Part shown: one piece after another, positions 24,805 through 35,332 of the stretch | How the letters are laid out: every line of letters begins with the position of its first letter | How positions within the stretch are numbered: position 1 is the first letter of the stretch | Assembly (NCBI RefSeq): GCF_900604385.1 | Contig: NZ_LR027382.1 | Span: forward strand, 1,401,001-1,465,000 | Length of the DNA: 64,000 nt | Source: Alistipes megaguti | GTDB lineage: Bacteria; Bacteroidota; Bacteroidia; Bacteroidales; Rikenellaceae | Reading direction: 5' to 3' | Notes under the pieces: model-generated | Seen by the model: only the letters and a program-made list of their open reading frames with translations | What the model was told of the DNA's origin: nothing | The model's database searches: none | Position numbers and translations under genes: made by a program

Positions 24805-26016
24805 GTGTTAGTTGGGAATATCATATCATTTGTCAGGACGGCTGTCTTGCTGGGGAGGTTTTGGGTTTCGAAAACCTCCGATCAGGAGCGCGAACAACTC
24901 AAACTCAGACTCCGGGAGTGGAATCGTGAGCACAAGATCGCACTCTTCCGTCGGATCCTCGATGAAGAGGAGCTGGAGAACCGCCGGATCATCCGCGAAC
25001 AGTGTGATGTCGATGAAGCCTGGCGAAAGGTGCAGGTCCGCCTCCGTGAGCGAAAAAGCAGGGCCCGCATCCGGCGTTACATGTTCAAACTGCAAAGTGC
25101 GGCTGCCGTACTTGTCGTACTGCTCCTGACTGCCGGCATCATTTACGATTCGCATACCGGACACCGGAAGCGGGTCATGGCCCGAATCGCCGAGATCCGT
25201 CCCGGAGGTGCACAGCCAACCATCTATCTGGCCGATGGCCAAAGCGTGGAACTCGGTCGGGCGGATTCAACGGCGGATCTCGGCAATGCCCGTATCAGCG
25301 GAGAAAACAGTCTGACCTACCGTCCGGAGCCTTCTTCCGATCATGAGGATCGTTCGGAACCCCTCGCGGAGGTCTATAATACACTCATTACACCCCGCGG
25401 ATGCATGTACGACGTGACGTTGGTCGACGGTACGCGAGTCTGGGTGAATGCTGCCTCGCGGCTGCGCTTCTTTACGACCAACCACAGTAGCGAACGGATT
25501 GTCATGCTGGAAGGAGAGGCCTATTTCGAGGTGGCGCATGATGCCTCCCGTCCCTTCGTCATCGTGTCGGGCGGACAGCGGATCCGGGTTCTCGGAACCC
25601 ATTTCAACATCAAGGCCTATGATGCCGCTCAGGCAGTCTATACCACATTGGTGGAAGGTTCCGTCGAGGTGACATCCGACTCCGGCGAGCAGAGTGTCCG
25701 ACTCTCGCCCGGCGAGCAGGCTGTCTACCGGCGGCAGTCGGATGAACCGATCGAGGTGACACAGGTCGACCCCTCGCAGGCCCTTGCCTGGCGTTCCGGA
25801 ACCTTTATCTTCTCGCACGCCACCATCTCCGAAATCCTCGAGGAGCTCTCCCGATGGTATCGCTTCGATTATGAGGTGGCTCCGTATCTCGACCGGTTCC
25901 GCTTCACGGGGCAGTTCCCCCGCTGCGGCGAACTCGACCGGATCCTCGATATCATTACCTCTACAGGCACCGACATAAAGATCGACTACGACGGAGAACG
26001 TATCACGCTGAAATAA
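24805..26016 (+). CDS. FecR-family anti-sigma factor, SusCD locus 1
   Basis: 403 residues starting with GTG. An N-terminal cytoplasmic part of about 95 residues binds the sigma factor, one membrane helix (about 97-113) follows, then the periplasmic FecR domain (about 190-300, with TPRGCMYDVTLVDGTRVWVNAASRL and GEAYFEVAHDASRPF) and a C-terminal secretin-like/DUF4974 domain (about 325-403). It should hold the sigma factor until the SusC receptor signals. The gene ends 21 bases before the short SusC gene. Confidence 0.92.
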   Translation: MLVGNIISFVRTAVLLGRFWVSKTSDQEREQLKLRLREWNREHKIALFRRILDEEELENRRIIREQCDVDEAWRKVQVRLRERKSRARIRRYMFKLQSAAAVLVVLLLTAGIIYDSHTGHRKRVMARIAEIRPGGAQPTIYLADGQSVELGRADSTADLGNARISGENSLTYRPEPSSDHEDRSEPLAEVYNTLITPRGCMYDVTLVDGTRVWVNAASRLRFFTTNHSSERIVMLEGEAYFEVAHDASRPFVIVSGGQRIRVLGTHFNIKAYDAAQAVYTTLVEGSVEVTSDSGEQSVRLSPGEQAVYRRQSDEPIEVTQVDPSQALAWRSGTFIFSHATISEILEELSRWYRFDYEVAPYLDRFRFTGQFPRCGELDRILDIITSTGTDIKIDYDGERITLK

Positions 26017-26037
26017 TCCCACTAAACTTTTCCCATT

Positions 26038-28860
26038 ATGACGAAACCTTTACAAACGAAAAAACGGAAACATCCCAAGGGCGTTCCAACACCGGGAACG
26101 TGGCGGATATGGATCCTTCCGGCAGCGGTTTCGACCCTGCTCTCCCTTGCCCCATCGTTTCTGTTTGGTCAAGGTGACGGGCCGCAGGAGGAACGGTTCA
26201 TCCGGGACAATTACGGTCTGCCGGTGTCGGATGCAGCGGAAACAACCCTTTCGGGCGAGTATCTGCGCAAACTCCATCCGACCGATCTGTTGCGTGCGCT
26301 TGAACTGGCCGATCCTTCGTTGTGCGGATTTGATCCGGATCAGGGCTCCGATCCGAATGCCGTACCCCAGTCTCTGAGTCTGCAGGGAACACGCTCCTTT
26401 GCCTGGAATCTGAGCCAGGCGGATGCGCTGCCGCTGGTCATTGTTGACGGCCACAGCGAATCGATGGATCGGCTGAGCGATTTCGACATGCAGCGCATCG
26501 AAAGCGTTACGCTGCTCAAGAATGCTTCGGCAACCGCTTTGCTGGGTGTGCGCGCCGGACAGGGGGCCATCCTGATCCGAACCCGGACTCCCGAAGCGCA
26601 TCGCCTGCAGTTGACCTACCGTTTCGACGGTATGTTCCAGAAGGCCTCCCTGCGCAATTTCGATCTGATGGATGCCGCACAGAAACTCGACTGGGAAAAA
26701 AGTACGGGTGCTTACGACGGTAACGAGGCCCTCTACGATCAGCGGATGGCTGACGTGCGGGCCAACGGTTCGACCGACTGGCTCAACAGGCCCGTTAGAA
26801 CCTCGTTCTCGCATCGGCACCGTGTCTCCGTCGACGGCGGTGACAGCAGCCTGCGCTATCGCGGCGTGCTCTACCTGAATCCCGTCAAGGGGGTCATGAA
26901 GGGCTCGGAGCGGAAATCCTACGGCGGTTCGGCCTTCATCGGATATACGACCCGATCGTTCCAGATCTCCAACGAACTCAATGTCGACCTGTTCGATGCC
27001 GGAGAGTCTACCGCCGGAGCCATCCTCGAATGGGCCCGGATGGATCCCTATTATGTAGCGACCGATGGACGTGGAGTTCCGTATGACGTGCTCGGAAGCG
27101 GTACCTTCTCCGAGCAGGGGTCTCCGTTGTACGAGATGTCGCTCAACAGTTTCGCCGAAGACAAGATCGCTCGGGTGAACAACAACCTGACCGTACGTTG
27201 GAAGATCGACTCCCGCTTCAGCATCGCCGGACAGTTCAACCTGACGCACGATTACGACCGCCGTTCGGAATTTGTCTCTCCGTCGTCGCTCGTCTACCGG
27301 GGATACACCGCCGATGAGGCTACGAAGGTGGGCAGTTACCGGATTCGTCGCAACGAGTTGAAGAGCTATCAGGAGCGGATCTGGGCCGATTATCGGCAGG
27401 AGTGGAATCGTCACTCGCTGCGGGCTTCGCTTGGCATGGAGATCTACTCGGCCACTTACACCGATAACTCCTTCCGGGGGACCGGTATTTCGAGTGACCA
27501 CATGGATTACGTCTCCTTTGCCCAGTATTATGCCGAGGAGCGCCCCGAAGGTGTCGAGATGGCCGAGCGGGTGTTGAGCGGTTACGGAACCCTCTCGTGG
27601 AACTTCGACCAAAAGCTCTTTGTCGATCTTTCGGGGCGTCTGGACCGGTCCTCGCGGCTGGCTCCCGAAAAACGCACCGCCGGCTCCTACGGCATAACGG
27701 CTCGCTACGATCTGCGGCGGAGCTTCCTGCCCGAGTCGGATTTCATCAGTCGGCTGAGTCTGTCGGCCGGGTACGGCGCCACGGCCGGCTATCAGTTCGA
27801 TTATGCTCAGGTCAATCCACTCTACGCCTATGATTTCGACAACCCCTATCTGAACGGTTTGGGCTCGTCGGATTACAGCGAAGGTCTGGTTACCCTGTTC
27901 CACTCGAACGTCTACAACCCGGCGCTCCGGTGGAAGACCACCCGCAGCGCTCACGTCGGTATTGACGGCCGGTTCGGACCGATCGACCTCACGCTGAAGT
28001 ATTACAACTCGCTTTCGAAAAATCTGATGACCGTTGAGAGTCAGTCGCCGGTGTTCGGCTCGGAGATCCGTTATACGAACCGGGGAGCCATCCGCAATTC
28101 GGGCGTCGAATTTGCTGTTGCGGCAACGATCCTGAACAACCGGAACGGAGTCGATCTGACCCTCTTTGTAAACGGGGTGGCCAATCGCAGCCGGATTACC
28201 GCGTTGCCCGATTATTCGTCCGATCTTTTCCTTGCCCAGGCCCTTGCCGAGGGATCTTGTGTCGGGATGGTTCGGGGTGATGCTGCCGACGGTATCTATG
28301 TGCTGCCTTCGGCGGGCATTGATCCCGATACCGGACGGGAGCTCTTCTACAGTCGCGACGGTTCGCTGACCGACACCCCGCAGAGCAGCGATCTGGTCTT
28401 CGAAGGATTCCGGACGCCCAAACTCCGCGGCCGTTTCGGCGCAACGGCAGCCTGGCGGAACCTCGATCTGGGAGTGGTGTTCGCCTATTCGCTGCGCGGA
28501 ACATATTATGATCTCTATACGCAGCAGGCGGTCGACTGGGCCTCGACGGCCGATAATGTCCCGACCGCAGCTCTCGACAAATGGAGCCCGAGTCATCCGG
28601 ATGCCGCCTTCCAGGGCGGAGACAATCCGTCGCATTACGCCTCGTCGCGCTTCGTGTCGAAGCGCAATACGCTCTCGCTGGCTTCGGTGCGCGTAGGGTA
28701 TGCCTTCCCGAAGAAGATCGCCGCAGCCATGCGCATGCAGGGTCTTAAGGTGAGTCTGACGTGCGACGATGTCTGGTTCGTCTCCTCGGTCAAGACTCCC
28801 CGGAGTCTCTACTATCCTTATGCCTCGAGTTTCATCCTCTCTCTGCAAGCAACCTTCTAA
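26038..28860 (+). CDS. SusC/RagA-type TonB-dependent receptor, short form
   Basis: 940 residues. Signal peptide after a long basic start (WILPAAVSTLLSLAPSFLFGQ). The plug follows directly (LSLQGTRSF...LPLVIVDGHSESMDRLSDFDMQRIESVTLLKNASATALLGVRAGQGAI), with no N-terminal STN domain and no carboxypeptidase-regulatory-like domain, unlike most SusC proteins. The rest is a 22-strand barrel ending in an aromatic residue (LSLQATF). It imports substrate across the outer membrane together with the SusD that follows, but cannot itself signal to FecR. Confidence 0.9.
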   Translation: MTKPLQTKKRKHPKGVPTPGTWRIWILPAAVSTLLSLAPSFLFGQGDGPQEERFIRDNYGLPVSDAAETTLSGEYLRKLHPTDLLRALELADPSLCGFDPDQGSDPNAVPQSLSLQGTRSFAWNLSQADALPLVIVDGHSESMDRLSDFDMQRIESVTLLKNASATALLGVRAGQGAILIRTRTPEAHRLQLTYRFDGMFQKASLRNFDLMDAAQKLDWEKSTGAYDGNEALYDQRMADVRANGSTDWLNRPVRTSFSHRHRVSVDGGDSSLRYRGVLYLNPVKGVMKGSERKSYGGSAFIGYTTRSFQISNELNVDLFDAGESTAGAILEWARMDPYYVATDGRGVPYDVLGSGTFSEQGSPLYEMSLNSFAEDKIARVNNNLTVRWKIDSRFSIAGQFNLTHDYDRRSEFVSPSSLVYRGYTADEATKVGSYRIRRNELKSYQERIWADYRQEWNRHSLRASLGMEIYSATYTDNSFRGTGISSDHMDYVSFAQYYAEERPEGVEMAERVLSGYGTLSWNFDQKLFVDLSGRLDRSSRLAPEKRTAGSYGITARYDLRRSFLPESDFISRLSLSAGYGATAGYQFDYAQVNPLYAYDFDNPYLNGLGSSDYSEGLVTLFHSNVYNPALRWKTTRSAHVGIDGRFGPIDLTLKYYNSLSKNLMTVESQSPVFGSEIRYTNRGAIRNSGVEFAVAATILNNRNGVDLTLFVNGVANRSRITALPDYSSDLFLAQALAEGSCVGMVRGDAADGIYVLPSAGIDPDTGRELFYSRDGSLTDTPQSSDLVFEGFRTPKLRGRFGATAAWRNLDLGVVFAYSLRGTYYDLYTQQAVDWASTADNVPTAALDKWSPSHPDAAFQGGDNPSHYASSRFVSKRNTLSLASVRVGYAFPKKIAAAMRMQGLKVSLTCDDVWFVSSVKTPRSLYYPYASSFILSLQATF

Positions 28861-28873
28861 ACGCGTTTCCCCC

Positions 28874-30247
28874 ATGAAAAGACTCATATACACGGCGTTT
28901 ATGCTCCTTACCTTCGTGTCGTGCGACCAGTGGTTCGATGTCGAACCCAAGGGTGAGGGTACCTCCGGCAACGGACTGTTCAACAACGAAGCCTCTTTCC
29001 GCGATTACATGAACGGAATCTATGCCGATCTGCGTTCGCGGGATCTCTACGGTGGCAACCTGACGCTGGGCGGCGTGGAATTCCTTGCACAGACCTTCGT
29101 CCCCTATACCGGAGCCGAAGCCTGGACCCGCATGGATTTCAACAGCGATATGGCCCGCACGATCGCCCGCAAGGCCTACGGCGGACTCTACGCCGCCATC
29201 TATCGCTGCAACGATCTGCTGCGGCAGTTTGACCGGAATCCTGACGTGGAATTCGTCTCCGGATCCCGCGAAATGATGATGGCCGAAACCCGGGCGTTGA
29301 GGGCTTTCCTGCATTTCGAACTCCTGCGGCTCTTCAGCCCGGCATATGCCGTGGATGCTTCGGCCAGTTTCGTTCCCTGGATCGACTCCGTTGACGGACC
29401 TGCGGTGACGATGACTTCGGCCGAGCTGCTCGATCGGATCCTCTCCGAACTGGATGCCGCGCTGGTGCAACTCGAAGCCTGTGATCCCGTTGTAACGGGG
29501 GTCGGCTACGACGACATGTCGCTGTTGGGAACCTCGCCCGCGGACCGCTGCTGGAAACTCAATTATTATGCCGTAGCCGTCGTCAAGGCCCGGGCGCTGA
29601 TGTTCCGGGGCGCACAGTCGGACTGCCGGGAGGCCTCCACGCTGCTTGGATCGGTCATCGAAAAGGGCGGTTATGAATTCGTGCGGACGGTCTCCGACAG
29701 CGACTACTCCTTCTCCCTGGAGTTCATCTTCGCTCTGCCGTCGGACGAGAAGGGTTTCTGCGCACTCTCCGAGGAGCTCTTCGGCCCGAGCGGAAAGGGG
29801 GTTGTGCTTTCGTCGCAGATCAGCCTCGACGACCTGAGCCCCGACGATCGCCGGCGCGGATGGATCGATGGCGACAATACGATGCGCACGAAGTTTGCGC
29901 CGACCAGCAAGATTGATCTTTGGGAGACGGCGCCTGCCATCCCGATGGTCAAACTCGGCGAGGTCTACCTCCTGGCAGCCGAGGCTGCCGCCAAGTCCGG
30001 CGACCTTGCGTCGGGTATCTCCCGCTTCAACAACTTCATGACCGAACGCAACAGCGCTTCGATGGTTCTGGCCCAGGATGCTTCGCTGGATCAACTCATG
30101 GAGGCTGTCGATCTCCAGTATCGTTACGAATTCATGGGCGAAGGCGTCCGGTTCCATTTCTGCAAGCGCCTCGACAAGACCATCACCGCTTTTGACGGCT
30201 CGCAGATCTCTGAAGTCGGGAAAAAGTATCTCCCCATTGTTCAATAA
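28874..30247 (+). CDS. SusD/RagB-type outer-membrane lipoprotein, pair 1
   Basis: 457 residues with lipoprotein signal LLTFVSC (Cys17) followed by DQWFDVEPKG, the standard SusD start. The SusD core has AETRALRAFLHFELLRLF (TPR helix), LNYYAVAVVKARALMF and a C-terminal LGEVYLLAAEAAAKSGD. It caps the SusC barrel and binds substrate. It starts 13 bases after the short SusC gene. I chose the ATG at 28874, which begins the signal peptide. Confidence 0.92.
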   Translation: MKRLIYTAFMLLTFVSCDQWFDVEPKGEGTSGNGLFNNEASFRDYMNGIYADLRSRDLYGGNLTLGGVEFLAQTFVPYTGAEAWTRMDFNSDMARTIARKAYGGLYAAIYRCNDLLRQFDRNPDVEFVSGSREMMMAETRALRAFLHFELLRLFSPAYAVDASASFVPWIDSVDGPAVTMTSAELLDRILSELDAALVQLEACDPVVTGVGYDDMSLLGTSPADRCWKLNYYAVAVVKARALMFRGAQSDCREASTLLGSVIEKGGYEFVRTVSDSDYSFSLEFIFALPSDEKGFCALSEELFGPSGKGVVLSSQISLDDLSPDDRRRGWIDGDNTMRTKFAPTSKIDLWETAPAIPMVKLGEVYLLAAEAAAKSGDLASGISRFNNFMTERNSASMVLAQDASLDQLMEAVDLQYRYEFMGEGVRFHFCKRLDKTITAFDGSQISEVGKKYLPIVQ

Positions 30248-30262
30248 CAAAATATCAAGCAG

Positions 30263-33200
30263 ATGAGCTACATCACATCATACAAAATCCCGGGATCGGG
30301 CAATTTCCGCCGTCTGCGGAGGTGTCTGCTGCTGGTCGTGCTGGCTTGCATGCCCTTCGGGATCCTTCGTGCCCAGGAGGCAAAGGTTTCGGTCCGGCTT
30401 CAGGAGGCGCCGCTCTCCGCGCTGCTCCAGGAGATTCAGAAACAAACCGAATACAAGGTCTTTTACAGCGACAACAAGGTGGATCCGACCCGTCTGGTGA
30501 GCGTTTCGGCCCGACAGGTTTCGGTCAGCCGGATTCTCAAAAGTATCCTCCCGAAACTGGGGCTGACTTATCAGTTCATCAACAATACGATCGTGCTTTC
30601 GCGCGATTCCAAGGTTGCCGAACCCGCTTCGGGGGTCATGGCCCGCGCCGTTCCGGTACGCAAGGTCTCCGGTACGGTGAAGGATGAGTCCGGCGTGCCG
30701 ATGGTTGGGGTTACGGTGGTGGCCTCCAAGGACAAGCGGCGCGGTACGTCGACCAATGCCGACGGCTCCTTCTCGCTCAATGTGCCGACCGACGAAACCC
30801 ATGTCGTCTTCTCGATGGTCGGTATGAAGACCCAGACGCTGCCCGTCGGCAGCGGGGTGCTGAACGTGGTGCTGAAGTCCGACGTCATCGAGTCCGAGGC
30901 GCTGGTTATCACCGGTTACGTCCCCAAGGCCAAGAACAGCTTCACGGGTACGGCTACCCAGGTCAAGGGCGAGGATCTGGTGAAGGTCAATCCGACGAAC
31001 ATGCTTCAGGCCCTGCAGGTCTACGATCCGTCGTTCGTGGTGTCGGACATCACGGGGGAATTCGGCTCGAACCCCAATTACATCCCCGATCGGATCGAGA
31101 TTCGCGGTGCCAACAGCATGCCCGATATCTCGGAGAATACCCTGCAGACCTATACCACGCTGCCGATCTTCATTCTCGACGGATTCCAGGTCGATGTCGA
31201 GAAGGTCTACAACCTGGACATCAACCGCGTGGAGAATGTCACCATCCTCAAGGATGCCGCCGCATCGTCGATCTACGGCTCCCGGGCCGCCAACGGCGTG
31301 GTGGTGATCACCACCAAGATGCCCGAAAAGGGAAGCATCCAGGTCTCCTACACGCTCAATACCGCGATCGAAACCCCGGATCTCTCCTCCTATAACCTCA
31401 TGAACGCCAGCGAACTGGTGCAGTACTACGAGAAACTGAATATCTTCTCCCGCGGAAACGTCACCATCGGCGAGGTGGATCCCGAACGGCGGAATCTGTT
31501 GACGATGCTCAAGATGGAGGCGGCAAACGGGGTGGATACCTACTGGCTCGCCCAGCCGCTGCGAACCTCCTTCCAGCATACTCATTCGCTCTTCCTCGAG
31601 GGTGGTACGGATGTCGGACGCCCCGAGGCCGGACGCTCCCTGCGCTATCAGATCAACCTGAACGGAAACTTCTCCGACGGTGTGATGAAGGGCTCGCTGC
31701 GCAATACCTACGGGGGTGGTGCCAAACTGATCTATGATACCCGCAAGTTACAGATTACGAGTGATCTGCAGGTCGAATTCACCAATACGCAGGATTCGCC
31801 CTACGGCAGTTTCTCGACCTATACGCAACTCCTGCCGCTCTTCCGGATCAAGGACAGCAACGGCGAACTCTTCCCGACGCTTTCGGCGGCCAACATCCCC
31901 CTCTATGACAACTATCCCTGGACCGACATCGGTACGTCAATCCTCGGTACGCAGATCAATCCCCTCTATGAAGCCGAACACCTGAACAGCTTCTCCCGCG
32001 GGCACAACCTCGGACTGACCTATCAGCTGGGGTTGAACTGGGAGATCGTCGATAACCTCCGCGTGCGCGGATCGTTCACCTACAACCGTCAGGAGCAGAC
32101 CTCGGAGAAGTATGTTTCGCCCTTCAGTTCGGCCATCTCCGACGGTCTGGACAACAACTCGATCGAACAGCTCTACCGCCGCGGATCCTACAACCGCAAC
32201 GGCAGCATGTCGACGGATTATTACGGCATGGTCAACCTCTCCTATCTGAAGAGTTTCGGACGTCATACCGTGCAGGCTGTGCTGGGTGGAGAGATCAAGG
32301 AAGATCTCACCGAAAGCGACAGTTATTCGGTGGTGGGTTTCCTCAACGATGCCCAGACCTTCCCCTCCGATGCCGCCCAGTATCCTCTGTCGGGTGGCCC
32401 GGGCGGAGCCAGCAGCATCGTCCGCACGGTGGGTACCTTCGCTACGGTCAACTATTCGTTCGACAACCGGTACATGCTCGACGGCAGCTATCGACTTGAC
32501 GGCTCGTCGAACTTCGCCAGCAAACAGCGCGTGTCGTCGTTCTGGGCCGTGGGTGTGCGCTGGAATCTGATGAACGAGAAGTTCATGAACCGTGACCTCT
32601 TCAACAACCTGGCCCTGAAGGCCAATATCGGTACCACCGGCAACTCGAACTTCGTACTGAGCCAGATCCTGAACATGTATCGCTATCTCAGCATGTATGA
32701 CGGTATTACGGGTGCCGAGCTCATGTCGTTGGCCAATCCCGATCTGCGGTGGCAGACCACGCTCAAACGCAATATCGGGGTGGAACTCGGATTCCTCGAT
32801 AACCGTATCAATCTGGAGTTCAACTATTACCGGAATACGACCGATAACAATATCACTCAGGTCGACATCCTGCCGTCGACGGGATTCTCCTCCTACACGG
32901 CCAATCAGGGTGACGTGGCCAACCGCGGTTTTGACTTCAGCCTCTCGGTTACGCCGCTTCGCACCAAGTCCTGGCAGCTGAACTTCTTCGTCAACGGTCA
33001 GCACAACCGCAACAAGCTGACCAACCTCTCGGAGGCCCTCAAGGATTACAACAAGCAGGTCATGGAGCAGCAGACCGAAGCCTCCGGTACCAAGATCGAA
33101 AACGTCTTCCTCTTTGAAGAGGGCAAGTCGCTCACGGCCATCTACGCTGTCCCGTCGGCCGGCATTGACCCCGGTACCGGCCAGGAGATCTTCATCACCC

Positions 33201-33733
33201 GGGATGGCAAGCGGACCTTCACGTGGAATGCTGCCGATCAGGTGGTCGTGGGGGATACGGAACCCGATCTGCGCGGCTATTTCGGCATCAACCTCAGCTA
33301 CAGGCAGTGGTCGCTGAATACCAGCTTCGAATATTCGTTCGGCGGTGAGATGTACAACCAGACGCTCGTCGACCGTATCGAAAATACCTCGATCAACTCG
33401 TCGAGCAACAGTATCGCCTACAACATGGACCGTCGGGCGCTCTACGACCGTTGGACGCAACCGGGCGACGTGGCCAAATACCGCAGCGCAAACGTCTCGG
33501 GAAAGACCTATGCCAGCTCGCGCTTCGTGCAGAAGAACAACTACTGGCGTTTGAACTCGATCCGACTGATGTACAACCTCAACCGGCCCGACAAACGCTT
33601 CCTGGGTATGTCGATGCTCCGGATCGCCCTCTCGGCCAACGATCTCTTCTACGTATCCACCATCCGGCAGGAGCGGGGCCTTTCGTATCCCTATGCCCGT
33701 ACCTTCACGCTCACTCTCCAGGCTAACTTCTAA
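30263..33733 (+). CDS. SusC/RagA-type TonB-dependent transducer with STN domain, pair 2
   Basis: 1156 residues. Order: signal peptide (to about 38), STN domain (about 48-107, with LQEIQKQTEYKVFYSD), carboxypeptidase-regulatory-like domain (about 133-215, VSGTVKDESGVPMVGVTVVAS), plug (about 225-345) and barrel to the aromatic C-terminus. The STN domain is the part that contacts FecR-type anti-sigma proteins, so this is the receptor that can report substrate to the sigma/FecR pair upstream. It follows the first SusD by 15 bases. Confidence 0.95.
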   Translation: MSYITSYKIPGSGNFRRLRRCLLLVVLACMPFGILRAQEAKVSVRLQEAPLSALLQEIQKQTEYKVFYSDNKVDPTRLVSVSARQVSVSRILKSILPKLGLTYQFINNTIVLSRDSKVAEPASGVMARAVPVRKVSGTVKDESGVPMVGVTVVASKDKRRGTSTNADGSFSLNVPTDETHVVFSMVGMKTQTLPVGSGVLNVVLKSDVIESEALVITGYVPKAKNSFTGTATQVKGEDLVKVNPTNMLQALQVYDPSFVVSDITGEFGSNPNYIPDRIEIRGANSMPDISENTLQTYTTLPIFILDGFQVDVEKVYNLDINRVENVTILKDAAASSIYGSRAANGVVVITTKMPEKGSIQVSYTLNTAIETPDLSSYNLMNASELVQYYEKLNIFSRGNVTIGEVDPERRNLLTMLKMEAANGVDTYWLAQPLRTSFQHTHSLFLEGGTDVGRPEAGRSLRYQINLNGNFSDGVMKGSLRNTYGGGAKLIYDTRKLQITSDLQVEFTNTQDSPYGSFSTYTQLLPLFRIKDSNGELFPTLSAANIPLYDNYPWTDIGTSILGTQINPLYEAEHLNSFSRGHNLGLTYQLGLNWEIVDNLRVRGSFTYNRQEQTSEKYVSPFSSAISDGLDNNSIEQLYRRGSYNRNGSMSTDYYGMVNLSYLKSFGRHTVQAVLGGEIKEDLTESDSYSVVGFLNDAQTFPSDAAQYPLSGGPGGASSIVRTVGTFATVNYSFDNRYMLDGSYRLDGSSNFASKQRVSSFWAVGVRWNLMNEKFMNRDLFNNLALKANIGTTGNSNFVLSQILNMYRYLSMYDGITGAELMSLANPDLRWQTTLKRNIGVELGFLDNRINLEFNYYRNTTDNNITQVDILPSTGFSSYTANQGDVANRGFDFSLSVTPLRTKSWQLNFFVNGQHNRNKLTNLSEALKDYNKQVMEQQTEASGTKIENVFLFEEGKSLTAIYAVPSAGIDPGTGQEIFITRDGKRTFTWNAADQVVVGDTEPDLRGYFGINLSYRQWSLNTSFEYSFGGEMYNQTLVDRIENTSINSSSNSIAYNMDRRALYDRWTQPGDVAKYRSANVSGKTYASSRFVQKNNYWRLNSIRLMYNLNRPDKRFLGMSMLRIALSANDLFYVSTIRQERGLSYPYARTFTLTLQANF

Positions 33734-33745
33734 TTCGGAACGCTT

Positions 33746-35320
33746 ATGAAAACAAAATACCTATCTGTGATTCTCCTGTTGGCCGCCGGCACCGTCTCGT
33801 GCACCAAGTGGCTCGATGTCTATCCCCGGTCGGAGATCACCTCCAACAAGGTCTTCGACACCGAGGACGGTTTCTACTCGGCATTGGCCGGTCTTTACAT
33901 CAAGATGGCCGACGACAACCTCTACGGTTTCGACCTTACGTGCGGCTATCTCGACATGATGGGAGGAGCCGTCTTTACCGGAGCCGGAAACATGCTGACC
34001 TATCAGGCCAATAACTTCTACGCCGATCCCATGTATGGTCCCATGGTTGCTCCGCTGCAGTTCCCGGCCTTCAACTATACCCGCGGCCAGATCCGGACCG
34101 AAAACACGGATGCGACCCTCGAACAGATCTGGACCAAGATGTACAATACGATCACCAATGCCAATCTGTTGCTTGAGGAGCTCGACAAGGCCGAGGACGG
34201 CATGTTCGAGACGGGTGTCAAGGAGTTGCTCCGCGGCGAGGCCTTGGCTGTCCGAGCCTATCTGCATCTGGACCTGGTGCGTCTGTTCCAGCCTCCCTAT
34301 CTCTCTGAGAACGGCCGTACGGCCCGGCGGATCCCCTATATGGATACGCTCGATGCGCTGACCTTCACCCCGTCATCGACTACCGATGAAATCCTCGACA
34401 AGGTGGATGCCGATCTGGCGGAGGCGGCCCGGATCATGAAGGAGAACGATCCGATCAGTTCGGGCAAGAGCTACTACACGACCATGTTTACGACCGACCG
34501 GCGCTACAAGCTCAATTACTACGCCGTCAAGCTGCTGCAGGCCCGATCGTTCCTCTATCGGGGGTTGAACAAGCAGGCTTATGATGCGGCCATGGAGGTC
34601 ATCGAACAGGCGCAGGGGGTCGGAATCCACTTCATTACCGATGCCGAGCGCGCCAAGGTCGACAGCAACGGAACCCCGGTGGATCGCAGTTGCCCGATGG
34701 AGAATCTCTTTGCCGTGCTTACGGATGAACTGGACGAGAATATGCGCGATGCCGTCAGTCCGTCCGGGACGAGATTGGGGTATTTTGGACGCATTGCCTC
34801 GAATAACTGGTTGAGTGCCACTCCGAACATGACTCCCGAGGCCTTCTTCTCGGCCGCAGGCGATATCCGGATCAGTCTCTGGAAGCGCACCGTCTACCCC
34901 TCGGGCATGGTCGGCAAGTACATCCGCGAGTCAAGCAAGGCCGAGGATGTGGCGCTCTATCCGAAACAGGCCGTGACCCTGCTCAAACTTGGCGAAGCCT
35001 ACCTCATAGCAGCCGAGGCGGCCATCGATGCCGTCAGTCCGGCTGAGGGGCTGCGACTGCTTCAGCAGTTGCAGACGGCGCGCCAGGGTGGCATCTACAA
35101 TTCGTCCGACCCCGAAGGCCTTCGTCAGGAGATTCTGTTGGAGTATCGGCGTGAAACGCTTGGCGACGGGCAGCTCTTCTATGCCTACAAGCGCCGTAAC
35201 GAACCCCGGCTTACGACCCTCTACCAGACGCCCGACTACACCTACTACTTCACCATGGACGCCAACAAGTATACGCCCGACATCCCCGATAAGGAGTTCA
35301 ACGCGGGTCGAACCTATTAA
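33746..35320 (+). CDS. SusD/RagB-type outer-membrane lipoprotein, pair 2
   Basis: 524 residues with lipoprotein signal LAAGTVSC (Cys19) and TKWLDVYPRSEIT, the SusD consensus start. The TPR-containing core shows EALAVRAYLHLDLVRLFQPPY and LLKLGEAYLIAAEAAI. It should bind substrate on the surface for the long SusC before it. The gap to SusC is 12 bases and to the DUF4843 gene also 12. Confidence 0.95.
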   Translation: MKTKYLSVILLLAAGTVSCTKWLDVYPRSEITSNKVFDTEDGFYSALAGLYIKMADDNLYGFDLTCGYLDMMGGAVFTGAGNMLTYQANNFYADPMYGPMVAPLQFPAFNYTRGQIRTENTDATLEQIWTKMYNTITNANLLLEELDKAEDGMFETGVKELLRGEALAVRAYLHLDLVRLFQPPYLSENGRTARRIPYMDTLDALTFTPSSTTDEILDKVDADLAEAARIMKENDPISSGKSYYTTMFTTDRRYKLNYYAVKLLQARSFLYRGLNKQAYDAAMEVIEQAQGVGIHFITDAERAKVDSNGTPVDRSCPMENLFAVLTDELDENMRDAVSPSGTRLGYFGRIASNNWLSATPNMTPEAFFSAAGDIRISLWKRTVYPSGMVGKYIRESSKAEDVALYPKQAVTLLKLGEAYLIAAEAAIDAVSPAEGLRLLQQLQTARQGGIYNSSDPEGLRQEILLEYRRETLGDGQLFYAYKRRNEPRLTTLYQTPDYTYYFTMDANKYTPDIPDKEFNAGRTY

Positions 35321-35332
35321 ACGACGATTGTC

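Noticed and set aside
26050..28986. 978-codon open frame on the minus strand
   Set aside because: Exactly antisense to the short SusC gene; rich in His, Arg and Gly with no domain signature. It is a product of GC-biased third positions on the other strand.
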